The translations under genes were made by a program, and so were the position numbers. Of a stretch of 6,835 nucleotides of DNA, positions 1-6,075 are shown in pieces; the first letter of the stretch is position 1; each line of letters starts with the position of its first letter. The stretch is from Actinomycetota bacterium (lineage in GTDB: Bacteria > Actinomycetota > Acidimicrobiia > Spongiisociales > UBA11373), in contig JAUYIV010000162.1 of NCBI GenBank assembly GCA_030688105.1, positions 1 through 6,835 on the forward strand, in the 5' to 3' direction. The notes under the pieces were generated by a model, which did no database searches, had not been told where the DNA came from, and was given only the letters and a program-made list of their open reading frames with translations.

Positions 1-403
1 CACCGATGACCAGGTCGTGGATCCCTTGAGCGCCAGGGCCTTGGAGGGTCGATTCCTCGACTCTCGTCCACGAGCTTCCGTGGTCCGAAGTCCACACGGC
101 GGCATTGGGGTCGTTGCCCGAGGAATCCAGACCCGCCGCCACCAGGCCGGGCCCGGCGACCATCACCGCGCTGATCCATTGGTAGCCGTCGCCCTCGAGC
201 GCCGGGTCGGCGGCGCGGGCCCATCCTCCGGCACGGACGAATGAGACCCCCATGGTCGTCGAAGTCGTCGTCGTGGGGGCTGGGGGGTTCGTGGTCGTTG
301 CGGCGTCCGTGACCGTGGGGTTCGAGCCATTGCTGGTGGTGCACCCGCCAAGCACACCGAGGGTCAACACGGCTGCGCACGATCGGCGTCTGAGGCGGCT
401 CAG
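1..403 (-). CDS. Secreted lipoprotein, probable beta-propeller (partial, N-terminus only)
   Basis: The frame reads leftward from 403 without a stop to the window edge (134 codons). Residues 1-21 form a lipoprotein signal: a basic n-region (RLRRR, residues 3-7), a hydrophobic core, and lipobox L-G-G-C with lipidated Cys21 at 343-341. Residues 22-50 are a Thr/Pro/Ser/Asn-rich linker typical of surface tethers. Residues 77-116 resemble one blade of the actinobacterial 'GPGLVA-G...AAVWTS-DG--W' repeats, with an Asp-box-like T-S-D-H-G-S-S-W at 105-112. The protein is therefore probably anchored outside the membrane; its ligand is unknown. The start is uncertain: no ATG, GTG or TTG precedes the signal in frame. 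CTG at 403 gives a complete signal peptide and has AGGAGG 4 nt upstream, whereas GTG at 370 would remove the basic n-region. It is divergent from the M24 gene. The lipoprotein call is firm and the propeller call moderate. Confidence 0.8.
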   Translation of the reverse strand, partial: MSRLRRRSCAAVLTLGVLGGCTTSNGSNPTVTDAATTTNPPAPTTTTSTTMGVSFVRAGGWARAADPALEGDGYQWISAVMVAGPGLVAAGLDSSGNDPNAAVWTSDHGSSWTRVEESTLQGPGAQGIHDLVIG

Positions 404-476
404 GTGCCCTCCTCGTCCACGGAGATCGGACCGGACCCGACCAGCTTGCCAGAGGTCGCGCCGCTGTGCAGGGCCG

Positions 477-492
477 CCTAGCCTCGGCGACG
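477..492 (+). promoter_or_regulatory. Putative leaderless promoter of the M24 peptidase gene
   Basis: The sequence CCTAGCCT (477-484) contains a TAnnnT -10 hexamer, TAGCCT at 479-484. Exactly 8 nt lie between it and the ATG at 493. Since transcription normally starts about 7 nt after the -10 box, the mRNA would begin at or within a base or two of the start codon. No Shine-Dalgarno sequence is seen directly before 493. No convincing -35 box was found, which is common in actinobacterial promoters. The same octamer with the same spacing precedes the next gene. Confidence 0.5.
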
Positions 493-1590
493 ATGTTCCC
501 GGACTTCGACTACTCGGCGCGGCTCGGTCGGCTGCGTTCTTTGATGGGGGAGCGCGGCATCGATGTGGCGTTGCTTTCGGTGGGGGCCGATCTGCCGTAT
601 TTCACCGGATATGAGGCGATGCCGCTCGAGCGTCTGACGATGCTCGCAGTGCCCCGCGAAACCGACGCGATCCTGGTCGTCCCCCGGCTCGAGGCGCCCC
701 GAGTCGTTGGACGCGGTGATGCCTTTTCGACAACGGTGTGGGGCGAGACCGAGGATCCAGTGACCATCGTCGCCGGGATCATCGGCAAACCCCGCCGCGT
801 GGCGGTCGCAGATCCCACCTGGTCGGTGTTCCTGCTCGGCCTCCAGGCAGCCCTGCCCGGGGCCGACTTCTCGTCGGCCACCCCGCACACCCGGGAGCTC
901 CGGATGCGGAAGGAGCCCGACGAGATCAAGTGGCTGCGTGACGCCGCCGAGGCCACCGACCGCGTCGTGGACCGACTTGGCGAGATCCAGTTCTCCGGCC
1001 GGCCGGAGCGCGCGGTGGCGGCCGACATTGCGGCGATGACCGTCGCCGAGGGTCACGATCTGTCGACGTTCACGATCCTGGCTTCGGGCCCCAACTCGGC
1101 GTCCCCCCACCATGAGACGGGGGAGCGCACTGTGGTCGGGGGGGACTCGATCGTGCTCGACTTCGGGGGTCGGTCGCACGGCTATCACTCGGACACCACG
1201 CGCACCCTCCACGTCGGCGTGCCGCCGCCGCGGTTCGGCGCGGCGTTCGACGTATTGGCCGAGGCTCAGTCGGCGGGCCGCGCGGCGGTGCGGCCCGGGG
1301 TGGCCGCACGGGATGTCGACCGGGCCGCGCGGGCCGTGATCGCCGACGCCGGGTACGGTGACTACTTCATCCATCGCACCGGCCACGGCATCGGCCTCGA
1401 GGGTCACGAGCACCCGTACATCGTCGAGGGGAACGAGCTGCCGTTGGAGACCGGGATGACCTTTTCGATCGAGCCGGGCATCTACCTGCCCGGGGAGTTC
1501 GGGATGCGGATCGAGGACATCGTCGCCGTCGCCGCCAACGGGATCGACGAGTTGAACCGCTCCGACCGGGGCCTTCGGATCGTCGAGTGA
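493..1590 (+). CDS. M24 family metallopeptidase (Xaa-Pro aminopeptidase/prolidase-like)
   Basis: This 365-residue protein has the two-domain layout of aminopeptidase P and prolidase: an N-terminal creatinase-like domain (about 5-135) and a C-terminal pita-bread catalytic domain (about 143-360). All five dinuclear metal ligands of the family are visible: Asp223 (VLDFGG), Asp234 (SDTTRT), His298 (HRTGHGIG), Glu327 (SIEPG) and Glu341 (RIEDI). The catalytic-type His pair is at 206-207 (PHHETG). No signal peptide is present, so it should act in the cytoplasm, cleaving peptides next to proline. Whether it is an aminopeptidase, a dipeptidase or a relative with another substrate cannot be read from the motifs. 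I chose ATG 493 over in-frame GTG 466 because it sits 8 nt after a TAGCCT box and the 9 extra residues look unlike the family N-terminus. It ends 43 nt before tkt on the same strand. Confidence 0.93.
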   Translation: MFPDFDYSARLGRLRSLMGERGIDVALLSVGADLPYFTGYEAMPLERLTMLAVPRETDAILVVPRLEAPRVVGRGDAFSTTVWGETEDPVTIVAGIIGKPRRVAVADPTWSVFLLGLQAALPGADFSSATPHTRELRMRKEPDEIKWLRDAAEATDRVVDRLGEIQFSGRPERAVAADIAAMTVAEGHDLSTFTILASGPNSASPHHETGERTVVGGDSIVLDFGGRSHGYHSDTTRTLHVGVPPPRFGAAFDVLAEAQSAGRAAVRPGVAARDVDRAARAVIADAGYGDYFIHRTGHGIGLEGHEHPYIVEGNELPLETGMTFSIEPGIYLPGEFGMRIEDIVAVAANGIDELNRSDRGLRIVE

Positions 1591-1617
1591 ACGTGCTCGA
1601 GATGCGGCGTCGGCCTA

Positions 1618-1633
1618 CCTAGCCTGAGGCACC
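1618..1633 (+). promoter_or_regulatory. Putative leaderless promoter of tkt
   Basis: CCTAGCCT (1618-1625) repeats the octamer found before the M24 gene, with the TAGCCT hexamer at 1620-1625 and again exactly 8 nt before the start codon (GTG 1634). A GAGG at 1626-1629 could be a weak Shine-Dalgarno, but it sits only 4 nt from the GTG. If transcription starts about 7 nt after the hexamer, that GAGG would not be in the mRNA. The box suggests tkt can be transcribed independently of the peptidase gene despite the short gap. Confidence 0.5.
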
Positions 1634-3589
1634 GTGAACACCGACCAGCTCGCCGTCAACACGATCAAGGCCCTCAGCATGGATGCCGTCGAGCGGGCCC
1701 AGAACGGTCACCCCGGAATGCCGATGGGGATGGCCGACATCGCCGTCGTTCTCTGGACTCGCCATCTCGTTGTCGACCCGACCGATACCGGTTGGCCGGA
1801 TCGCGATCGGTTCGTCGTCTCCAACGGCCACGGGTCGATGCTGCTCTACTCGCTGCTGCATCTGTCCGGCTTCGACATCACGATGGACGACATCAAGAAC
1901 TTCCGGCAGTTCGGGTCGCCGACTCCCGGCCATCCCGAGCGGGACCTGGAGCGAGGGATCGAGACCACTACCGGCCCGCTCGGCCAGGGGTTCGGGACGG
2001 CGGTGGGGATGGCGATGGCCGAGGCCCACCTCCGGACGGTGCTCGGCCCCGAGCTGGTCGACCACCGCACGTACGCCTTCGTCAGCGACGGCGACCTGAT
2101 GGAGGGGATCTCGTCGGAGGCGGCGTCGCTGGCGGGGAGACTCGGCCTGGGCCGGATGGTCTACCTCTACGACGACAACGAGATATCGATCGGTGGCAGC
2201 ACCGACATCACCTTCACGGAGGACGTCGGAGCCCGTTTCGCCGCATTCGGCTGGCATGTACTCGACATCGACGGCCACGATCGCGAGGCCGTCGACCACG
2301 CCATAACCGCGGCGAAGGGCGACGACCGGCCGAGCCTGATCGTGTGCCATACCCACATCGCCCACGGCGCCCCTACCAAGCAGGACACCGCCGCAGCCCA
2401 CGGGAACCCTCTGGGCGAGGAGGAGATCGCCGCAACCAAGCGTGACATGGGGTGGCCTGTCGAGTCACGGTTCGAGGTGCCGGAGGAGGTCTACGCGCTG
2501 TTCCGTGATGCGATGAGCAGGGGGACCGCGGCTCGCAAGGCCTGGGACGAGCGGCGCCGGGAGGCATTCGCCGCCGATCCGCGGCTGGAGGATCGCTGGA
2601 ACTCGTTCTTCCAGCCGGGCCCGGTGGAGGTCGGTCCTCTTGGATTCGCGGTCGGCACCAGCGTGGCGACCCGTAAAGCCTCGGGCAAGGCCATCAACAC
2701 CATCGCCCCGAGGTACCCCCGGCTCCTCGGCGGCTCCGCCGACCTGGCGCCTTCGACGAACACGCTCATCGACGGGAGCCCCGAGTTCCAGGACGACTAC
2801 TCGGGGCGCAACTTCCGGTTCGGGGTTCGCGAGCACGCCATGGGGGCCGCGGTCAACGGGATGGCCGTCCACGGCGGCCTCCGGCCGTACGGGGCGACCT
2901 TCCTGACGTTCAACGACTACATGCGACCGGCGACTCGCCTCGCCGCTCTCATGAAGGCCCCGAGCATCTTCGTCTACACCCACGACTCGATCTTCCTCGG
3001 CGGGGACGGGCCGACCCATCAGCCCATCGAGCACCTCGCCTCGCTCCGGGCGATGCCGAACATGTGGGTGATCCGTCCGGCAGACGCCGGGGAGACCGGT
3101 GAGGCCTGGGAGATGGCGCTGGGGCGGGCCGACGGGCCGACGTGCCTGATCCTCACCAGACAGGGGCTCCCGGTGCTCGACCGGGCGGGGATGGAGGGGG
3201 CGTCACACCGCGGTGGCTACGTGATTCGCCAGGGCGACGACGCGGTACTCGTCGCCACCGGCTCTGAGGTTTGGGTCGCATTGGAAGCCGCCGAGTCGTT
3301 GGTGGACGACGGGATCTCGCTCCGGGTGGTGTCGCTCCCGTGCTGGGAGGCCTTCCTCGAGGAAGACGCCGGCTACCGGTCGTCGGTCCTCGGGGAGGGT
3401 CTGCCGCGGGCCTCGCTGGAGGCGGGGGCGACCTTCGGCTGGGAGCGGATCGTCGGACCGGACGGATTGATGATCGGCATCGACCATTTCGGCGAGTCGG
3501 CGCCCTGGGAGCGGATCGCCGAGGAGTGGGGGTTCACCCCGAAAGCGGTCGCGCGGAAGGTGAAGGGTTGGCTGAAGGGGAAGGGTTGA
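1634..3589 (+). CDS. tkt: Transketolase
   Basis: The 651-residue length is normal for bacterial transketolase, a thiamine-diphosphate enzyme moving two-carbon ketol units between sugar phosphates in the non-oxidative pentose phosphate pathway (and in the Calvin cycle where one exists). The pyrophosphate domain (about 1-320) shows GHPG (25-28), NGHGS (64-68), GPLGQG (114-119) and the metal/ThDP motif SDGDLMEG (151-158) with Asn182. The pyrimidine domain (about 333-510) shows GGSADL (366-371), the cofactor-activating glutamate in RFGVREHAMG (Glu400), and the substrate-phosphate motifs THDSIFLGGDGPTHQP (449-464, including His462) and LTRQGLP (507-513). A C-terminal domain follows (about 530-651). 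All key residues are present, so it should be active in the cytoplasm. The start is GTG. The last residues are Lys/Gly-rich (KVKGWLKGKG), and the DNA encoding them is a G-rich direct repeat that continues past the stop. No other pentose phosphate genes are in the window. Confidence 0.97.
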   Translation: MNTDQLAVNTIKALSMDAVERAQNGHPGMPMGMADIAVVLWTRHLVVDPTDTGWPDRDRFVVSNGHGSMLLYSLLHLSGFDITMDDIKNFRQFGSPTPGHPERDLERGIETTTGPLGQGFGTAVGMAMAEAHLRTVLGPELVDHRTYAFVSDGDLMEGISSEAASLAGRLGLGRMVYLYDDNEISIGGSTDITFTEDVGARFAAFGWHVLDIDGHDREAVDHAITAAKGDDRPSLIVCHTHIAHGAPTKQDTAAAHGNPLGEEEIAATKRDMGWPVESRFEVPEEVYALFRDAMSRGTAARKAWDERRREAFAADPRLEDRWNSFFQPGPVEVGPLGFAVGTSVATRKASGKAINTIAPRYPRLLGGSADLAPSTNTLIDGSPEFQDDYSGRNFRFGVREHAMGAAVNGMAVHGGLRPYGATFLTFNDYMRPATRLAALMKAPSIFVYTHDSIFLGGDGPTHQPIEHLASLRAMPNMWVIRPADAGETGEAWEMALGRADGPTCLILTRQGLPVLDRAGMEGASHRGGYVIRQGDDAVLVATGSEVWVALEAAESLVDDGISLRVVSLPCWEAFLEEDAGYRSSVLGEGLPRASLEAGATFGWERIVGPDGLMIGIDHFGESAPWERIAEEWGFTPKAVARKVKGWLKGKG

Positions 3590-3594
3590 AGGGG
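3561..3594 (+). repeat. Purine-rich direct repeats across the tkt stop codon
   Basis: TGAAGGG occurs at 3561-3567, 3573-3579 and 3587-3593, with a further GAAGGG at 3580-3585. The last two full copies are 14 nt apart and flank the TGA stop at 3587-3589, which is itself the first three bases of one copy. The repeat therefore encodes the Lys/Gly tail of transketolase and runs into the downstream gap. This is read directly from the sequence; its meaning is unknown. Confidence 0.6.
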
Positions 3595-3596
3595 CC

Positions 3597-3612
3597 ACGG
3601 CTGACGGCTGAC
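3597..3612 (+). repeat. 7-bp tandem repeat, CGGCTGA x2, after tkt
   Basis: CGGCTGA occurs at 3598-3604 and 3605-3611, and the 7-base period holds over 3597-3612. It starts 8 bases after the tkt stop. It is one of four noncoding gaps in the window holding a tandem repeat of period 7 or a multiple of 7. Confidence 0.6.
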
Positions 3613-3626
3613 CGGGCACCACCCGG
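3612..3626 (+). terminator. Weak GC hairpin downstream of tkt, possible terminator
   Basis: CCGGG (3612-3616) and CCCGG (3622-3626) can form a 5-bp stem around the loop CACCA, 22 nt after the tkt stop. No T-run follows, so it is not a standard intrinsic terminator. U-less hairpin terminators have been proposed in high-GC actinobacteria. The stem is short and could be a chance consequence of base composition. Confidence 0.25.
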
Positions 3627-3698
3627 CCGGACGCGTTCAGGTGTGGCGGACGCGGTGTTCCGTGAGGGTTGAATCGTCGACTCGGGAGCGAGCGTGGA

Positions 3699-4140
3699 AT
3701 GTCACAGGTAACGCCTCTGGAGAGCGTTCCTTCGCCCGACCCTGGGGCCCCCCTCCCGGCTTTGTTCCAGAGCGAGACTCAGGTGCGCCTTTGCGTACCG
3801 GTCTGCAGCCGCGTGGAGGGGCAAGACCGTCGTGCTTCGATTCGACGGGTGCCTTTCGGCCCAGTTCGGGTATCCGAACGACGAAGCGTTGGCAGGGCAT
3901 CCCCTCTGGAGCCAAGGTTTGGACTACTACGGGTGCTTTGAGGTAGGCGATTCCCCGTGGCTTCAGGAGCTCAGGGCTCAGAATCGTGTGCACTCAGCTG
4001 ATTCTGAGTCGTGGGGCGCGGACCTCAGGCATTTCGTCATCACCCTGCACGACAGCACATTCGAGTGCCTGGCAACGGGGGTCTCCTCTTCGCTTTCCGA
4101 GGAATCGCCCCGAGACGCAGTTGCCGCCACCCTCGCGTAG
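3699..4140 (+). pseudogene. Small conserved hypothetical protein gene, apparently split by a +1 frameshift
   Basis: Two overlapping frames look like pieces of one protein of about 146 residues. The 5' part starts at ATG 3699 (begins MSQVTPLESV) and reads to about 3790 (ALFQSETQVRL). The 3' part, in the next frame, runs from about 3793 to TAG 4140 and includes WRGKTVVLRFDGCLSAQFGY, PNDEALAGHPL, NRVHS and RHFVITLHDSTFECLA. From memory, the 'FGYPNDEAL-GHPL' and 'RHF--T-HDSTFEC' patterns belong to an uncharacterised protein family; no function is known to me. The span is 3n+1 bases, so skipping one base near the CTTTGCG at 3789-3795 would join the halves; the G4C6 run at 3744-3753 is another possible site. 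The 3' frame has no ATG, GTG or TTG before GTG 3832, which would begin inside the conserved block. Codons are less G/C-ending than in tkt or sat, hinting at acquisition or decay. Alternatives are a sequencing error, a true pseudogene, or a shorter intact gene at 3832-4140. Confidence 0.6.
3977..4008. repeat. Perfect 9-bp inverted repeat inside the small hypothetical gene
   Basis: CTCAGAATC (3977-3985) is the exact reverse complement of GATTCTGAG (4000-4008), with a 14-nt loop. In RNA the stem can extend outward by a G-U pair (3976/4009) and a G-C pair (3975/4010). It lies in the sequence encoding the NRVHSADSES stretch, between the two conserved blocks. It could be an mRNA hairpin, an imperfect binding site, or chance. 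Confidence 0.5.
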
Positions 4141-4163
4141 TCGGCAAGGGCCACATTCGTCTT

Positions 4164-4186
4164 GCGGGAGGCGGGAGGCGGGAGGC
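4164..4186. repeat. 7-bp tandem repeat, GCGGGAG x3, between convergent genes
   Basis: Three perfect copies of GCGGGAG occupy 4164-4170, 4171-4177 and 4178-4184, and the period continues two bases further. The repeat lies in the 65-base gap between the end of the small hypothetical gene (4140) and the stop codon of the opposing sat-cysC gene (4206-4208). No intrinsic terminator with a T-run was seen for either gene in this gap. Confidence 0.75.
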
Positions 4187-4205
4187 CGCCGAGCCCAGCG
4201 AGGCG

Positions 4206-5933
4206 CTACTCGCGTGATGCGGCGACATACCCTTGCGACTCGAGGTGGAGGATGATCCGCTGGGCCGCCTGCTCGGGGGTGATGTCGGTGGTGTCGAGGG
4301 CGACGTCGGCGTCGGCCGGCTCCTCGTATGGGTCGGAGATCCCGGTGAACTCCTTGATGATCCCGGCGCGGGCCTTGGCGTACAAGCCCTTGCGGTCCCG
4401 CGCCTCGCACACCTCGATCGGCGTCGAGACCCAGACCAGCTCGAATCCGCCGAGCGGCTCGATGGCCCTCCGCACCTGCTGCCGGACACCGGCATATGGT
4501 GCGATCGGGGCGCAGATGGCGATGCCGCCGCTCTTGGTGATCTCCGAAGCGACGAACCCGATGCGCAGGATGTTGAGATCGCGATGCTCCTTCGAGAAGC
4601 CCAACTCGGAGGACAGGTTCTTGCGGACGATGTCCCCATCGAGCAAGGTGACGGGACGGCCCCCCATCTCGAGCAGCTTGACTCGTAGCACGTTGGCGAC
4701 CGTCGACTTGCCCGACCCCGACAGGCCGGTGAAGAACACGGTGAATCCCTGGCGGCTCCGTGGCGGGTGGGTGCGGCGCAACTCATCGGCAACCTGGGGG
4801 AACGTGAACCACTCTGGGATCTCCCGCCCGTCCTGGAGGCGGTCGCGCAGCTCCGTACCGGAGATCGAGAGGGTCTTCGCCCCTTCGGGGACCTCGTCGA
4901 TGGGGCGGTACTCGTCCTCGTCAGGGAGGTAGACCATCATCTTGAAGGGGACCATCTGAACGCCGATCTCGTCTTGATGCTCGGCGAGGAGTTGCTGGGC
5001 GTCGTACGGGCCGTAGAACGGATCGCCGTTCGAGTCGCTGCCGGGCCCGGCGTGGTCTCGCCCGACTATGAAGTGGGTGCATCCATGGTTCTTCCGGATG
5101 ATGGCGTGCCACACCGCCTCCCTCGGGCCCGCCATCCGCATCGCCAGCGGCAGCAGCGACAATTCGGCGGTGTTGCTGGGGTAGCGTGACATCACCGCCT
5201 GATAGGCGCGCACCCGGGTGTAGTGGTCGACGTCGCCTGGCTTGGTCATCCCCACAACCGGATGAACCAGCAGGTTGGCCTCGACCTCGCGGGCCGCCCG
5301 CACGGTGAGCTCGAGGTGGGCGCGGTGCATCGGATTGCGGGTCTGGAAACCCACGATCCGACGCCATCCCCGGCGGGCGAAACGCTGGCGGACCTCGGCG
5401 GGGGTCATCCTCAGGGTGGCGTAGTCGTAATGGTGCGGCAAGGTGGTCGCCTCGACGGTCCCGCCCACGTACCAGGGATGGGTGCTGTCGAGCAGTTGGG
5501 CGACGCCGGGGTGCTCGCGGTCGGTGGTGCCGAAGACCTTCTTCGCCTCGTCCTCGAGATCCGGCTGCCACACGTCGGCCACCCGGAGGGCGCCCAGCAT
5601 CACCCCCTCCTCGTCGCGAAGGGCGAGCATGTCGCCTTTGCCCAGGCCGCCGGCGAGCTCTTCGGGCACATCCAGGGTGACCGGGATGGGCCAGAGAGTC
5701 CCGTCGGTGAGGCGCATCTCGTCGCAGACTCGCTCGTAGTCGGCCGCGCCCATGAACCCCGTCAGCGGAGAGAAGCCGCCGTTGATCAGGAGCTCGAGGT
5801 CACACAGATGACGGGGTGACAGGTCGTACGAGGGCCAGTCGCGTGACTCCTGCCTCAGTTCGGCGGACCGCTCGGGGGAGGCGAGAAGGTCGACGAGGGC
5901 GCCTCCGTGCGGCGCGATCAGGCTGTCGGGCAC
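4206..5933 (-). CDS. Bifunctional sulfate adenylyltransferase / adenylylsulfate kinase (Sat-CysC fusion)
   Basis: This 575-residue protein carries both steps of sulfate activation. Residues 1-385 are a homomeric ATP sulfurylase (sulfate + ATP to APS + PPi): an N-terminal PUA-like region, then QTRNPMHRAH (197-206) with the HxxH nucleotide motif, HPVVGMTKPGD (224-234) and GRDHAGPGSD (291-300). Residues about 395-575 are an APS kinase (APS + ATP to PAPS) with P-loop GLSGSGKST (403-411), LDGD (431-434), RKNLSSELGFS and the lid region near DRKGLYAKARAG. The intact P-loop argues for a working kinase, unlike the degenerate allosteric domain of fungal ATP sulfurylases. It should be cytosolic, supplying PAPS for reductive assimilation or sulfotransfer. 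GTG 5933 is preferred over in-frame TTG 5948 because GGAAGG (5946-5941) lies 7 nt before the GTG and would be inside the gene if TTG were used. No other sulfur gene is in the window, so the route taken by PAPS is not shown. Confidence 0.96.
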   Translation of the reverse strand: MPDSLIAPHGGALVDLLASPERSAELRQESRDWPSYDLSPRHLCDLELLINGGFSPLTGFMGAADYERVCDEMRLTDGTLWPIPVTLDVPEELAGGLGKGDMLALRDEEGVMLGALRVADVWQPDLEDEAKKVFGTTDREHPGVAQLLDSTHPWYVGGTVEATTLPHHYDYATLRMTPAEVRQRFARRGWRRIVGFQTRNPMHRAHLELTVRAAREVEANLLVHPVVGMTKPGDVDHYTRVRAYQAVMSRYPSNTAELSLLPLAMRMAGPREAVWHAIIRKNHGCTHFIVGRDHAGPGSDSNGDPFYGPYDAQQLLAEHQDEIGVQMVPFKMMVYLPDEDEYRPIDEVPEGAKTLSISGTELRDRLQDGREIPEWFTFPQVADELRRTHPPRSRQGFTVFFTGLSGSGKSTVANVLRVKLLEMGGRPVTLLDGDIVRKNLSSELGFSKEHRDLNILRIGFVASEITKSGGIAICAPIAPYAGVRQQVRRAIEPLGGFELVWVSTPIEVCEARDRKGLYAKARAGIIKEFTGISDPYEEPADADVALDTTDITPEQAAQRIILHLESQGYVAASRE

Positions 5934-5980
5934 AGAGATTCCTTCCAAGAGATGCGGCGGATCGCCGCCGTCCGATTGTA
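5934..5980 (-). promoter_or_regulatory. sat-cysC promoter, 5' leader hairpin and Shine-Dalgarno
   Basis: On the minus strand a good -10 box, TACAAT (5980-5975), is preceded directly by TG. No TTGACA-like -35 was found at 16-18 nt upstream. Transcription would begin near 5968-5970. A perfect 6-bp GC hairpin, CGGCGG / CGAT loop / CCGCCG (5970-5955), then falls at the extreme 5' end of the mRNA. The Shine-Dalgarno GGAAGG (5946-5941) is 7 nt from the GTG start. In contrast to its neighbours, this gene appears to have a proper leader and ribosome site. The hairpin could stabilise the mRNA; no known riboswitch was recognised. Confidence 0.5.
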
Positions 5981-6029
5981 CAGATCAATGCTCCCGCCCT
6001 GGCCAGACGATCCGGCTCCCTTGTCTGCT

Positions 6030-6057
6030 GGAGACCGGGGACTGGGGACTGGAGGCT
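6030..6057. repeat. Degenerate 7-bp tandem repeat upstream of the membrane protein gene
   Basis: Four consecutive heptamers can be laid out: GGAGACC (6030-6036), GGGGACT (6037-6043), GGGGACT (6044-6050) and GGAGGCT (6051-6057). The middle two are identical and the outer two are variants. The array lies between the divergent sat-cysC and membrane protein genes and ends 5 bases before the TACCCT box, so it overlaps the place where a -35 element would be. Confidence 0.6.
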
Positions 6058-6062
6058 TCCGG

Positions 6063-6075
6063 TACCCTCGCCGCC
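6063..6075 (+). promoter_or_regulatory. Putative leaderless promoter of the membrane protein gene
   Basis: TACCCT (6063-6068) fits TAnnnT and stands 7 nt before the TTG start at 6076. No Shine-Dalgarno lies between them. The arrangement closely parallels the TAGCCT boxes 8 nt before the M24 and tkt starts, which supports both this promoter and the choice of the TTG start. Confidence 0.4.

Noticed and set aside
17..244. Plus-strand open frame over the lipoprotein region
   Set aside because: The opposite strand encodes a convincing lipoprotein signal, linker and Asp-box blade; the plus frame is Arg/Pro-rich without motifs.
466..492. Upstream GTG start for the M24 gene
   Set aside because: The nine added residues (VQGRLASAT) look unlike the family N-terminus and would place the TAGCCT box inside the gene. 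An AGAGG at 451-455, 10 nt upstream of the GTG, keeps it as a minor alternative.
478..1413. Long open frame (311 codons) on the minus strand opposite the M24 gene
   Set aside because: It is antisense to a gene with all five metal ligands intact, its product is Arg/His/Gly-rich with no motif, and long shadow frames are expected in such G+C-rich coding DNA.
1619..2401. Long open frame (260 codons) on the minus strand opposite tkt
   Set aside because: It is antisense to clear transketolase motifs and its composition is that of a shadow frame. The same applies to the minus-strand frame at 2465-3034.
5934..5948. Upstream TTG start for sat-cysC
   Set aside because: The GGAAGG ribosome site lies inside this extension and is correctly spaced for GTG 5933; no ribosome site precedes the TTG.
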